Origin: Candidatus Thalassarchaeum betae
GTDB taxonomy: Archaea; Thermoplasmatota; Poseidoniia; Poseidoniales; Thalassarchaeaceae
Direction: 5' to 3'
Length of the DNA stretch: 64,000 nt
Assembly (NCBI GenBank): GCA_003193925.1
Contig: PSPG01000012.1
Location: 34,435 to 98,434 of the forward strand
Below the pieces are notes generated by a model. That model did not search any database, had not been told where the DNA came from, and saw nothing but the letters and a program-made list of their open reading frames with translations. Positions 62,722-64,000 of this stretch are shown here, in pieces (the first letter of the stretch is position 1; the number at the start of each line of letters is the position of its first letter). The position numbers were made by a program, and so were the translations under genes.

Positions 62722-64000
<1,279 letters not shown>

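Overview
The window is archaeal and most likely from a marine Thermoplasmatota lineage, Marine Group II (Candidatus Poseidoniales). This is an inference. It rests on an archaeal S10/spc ribosomal-protein cluster with eukaryote-like members (S4e, L32e, L19e, L41e, aIF1, RNase P Rpp29), an archaeal 16S rRNA, ABCE1/RLI, a thermosome, a Hef helicase-nuclease, archaeal-type triosephosphate isomerase, a tRNA-Trp with a long guide-RNA intron, TATA-box/leaderless gene starts, and several large secreted, membrane-anchored proteins of the kind expected in a peptide-degrading heterotroph. No database search was possible, so the lineage should be confirmed with the 16S gene. There is no sign of a prophage, CRISPR array or insertion sequence.

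Layout. 1-9.4 kb is housekeeping and central metabolism: a truncated ABCE1 gene, two tandem squalene/phytoene-synthase-family genes, succinyl-CoA ligase (sucD-sucC), a sugar-nucleotide transferase, triosephosphate isomerase, a tiny L41e gene outside the usual clusters, tRNA-Arg, a membrane protein, a SprT-like zinc protein and tRNA-Ala. 9.5-17.7 kb is a complete dipeptide/oligopeptide ABC transporter (binding lipoprotein, two permeases, two ATPases). One permease and one ATPase carry large hydrophobic insertions inside otherwise canonical domains. 18-26 kb holds an MFS transporter, a split glutamate synthase operon behind a palindrome-rich AT-rich control region, a D-amino-acid-oxidase-like flavoprotein and a zinc ribbon.

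26.2-30 kb is a run of membrane proteins (CPBP protease, a large unknown, DUF4870-like, DUF92), partly AT-richer than its surroundings. 30-41 kb encodes surface and secreted proteins (a redoxin-like/multi-TM protein, a subtilisin-like protease, a 1157-residue surface protein), tRNA-Trp with a C/D-box intron, an aminotransferase and two membrane proteins. 41-47.7 kb holds the thermosome, a strange gene pair resembling SdhB and HdrB/SdhE but stripped of most iron-sulfur ligands, and Hef. 48-62.4 kb is the ribosomal cluster L3-L4-L23-L2-S19-L22-S3-L29-aIF1-Rpp29-S17-L14-L24-S4e-L5-S14-S8-L6-L32e-L19e-L18-S5-L30-L15-SecY. The 16S rRNA follows and runs off the right edge.

How it fits together: the subtilisin-like protease and the peptide ABC transporter suggest uptake of external peptides. 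The aminotransferase, glutamate synthase and D-amino-acid-oxidase-like protein could process the resulting amino acids, with succinyl-CoA ligase linking to the citric acid cycle. The features most worth follow-up are the ABC ATPase and permease with membrane insertions, the ligand-poor SdhB/HdrB-like pair, the N-terminally extended SecY, the SAP-L32e fusion, the self-guiding tRNA-Trp intron and the structured leader of the L3 operon.
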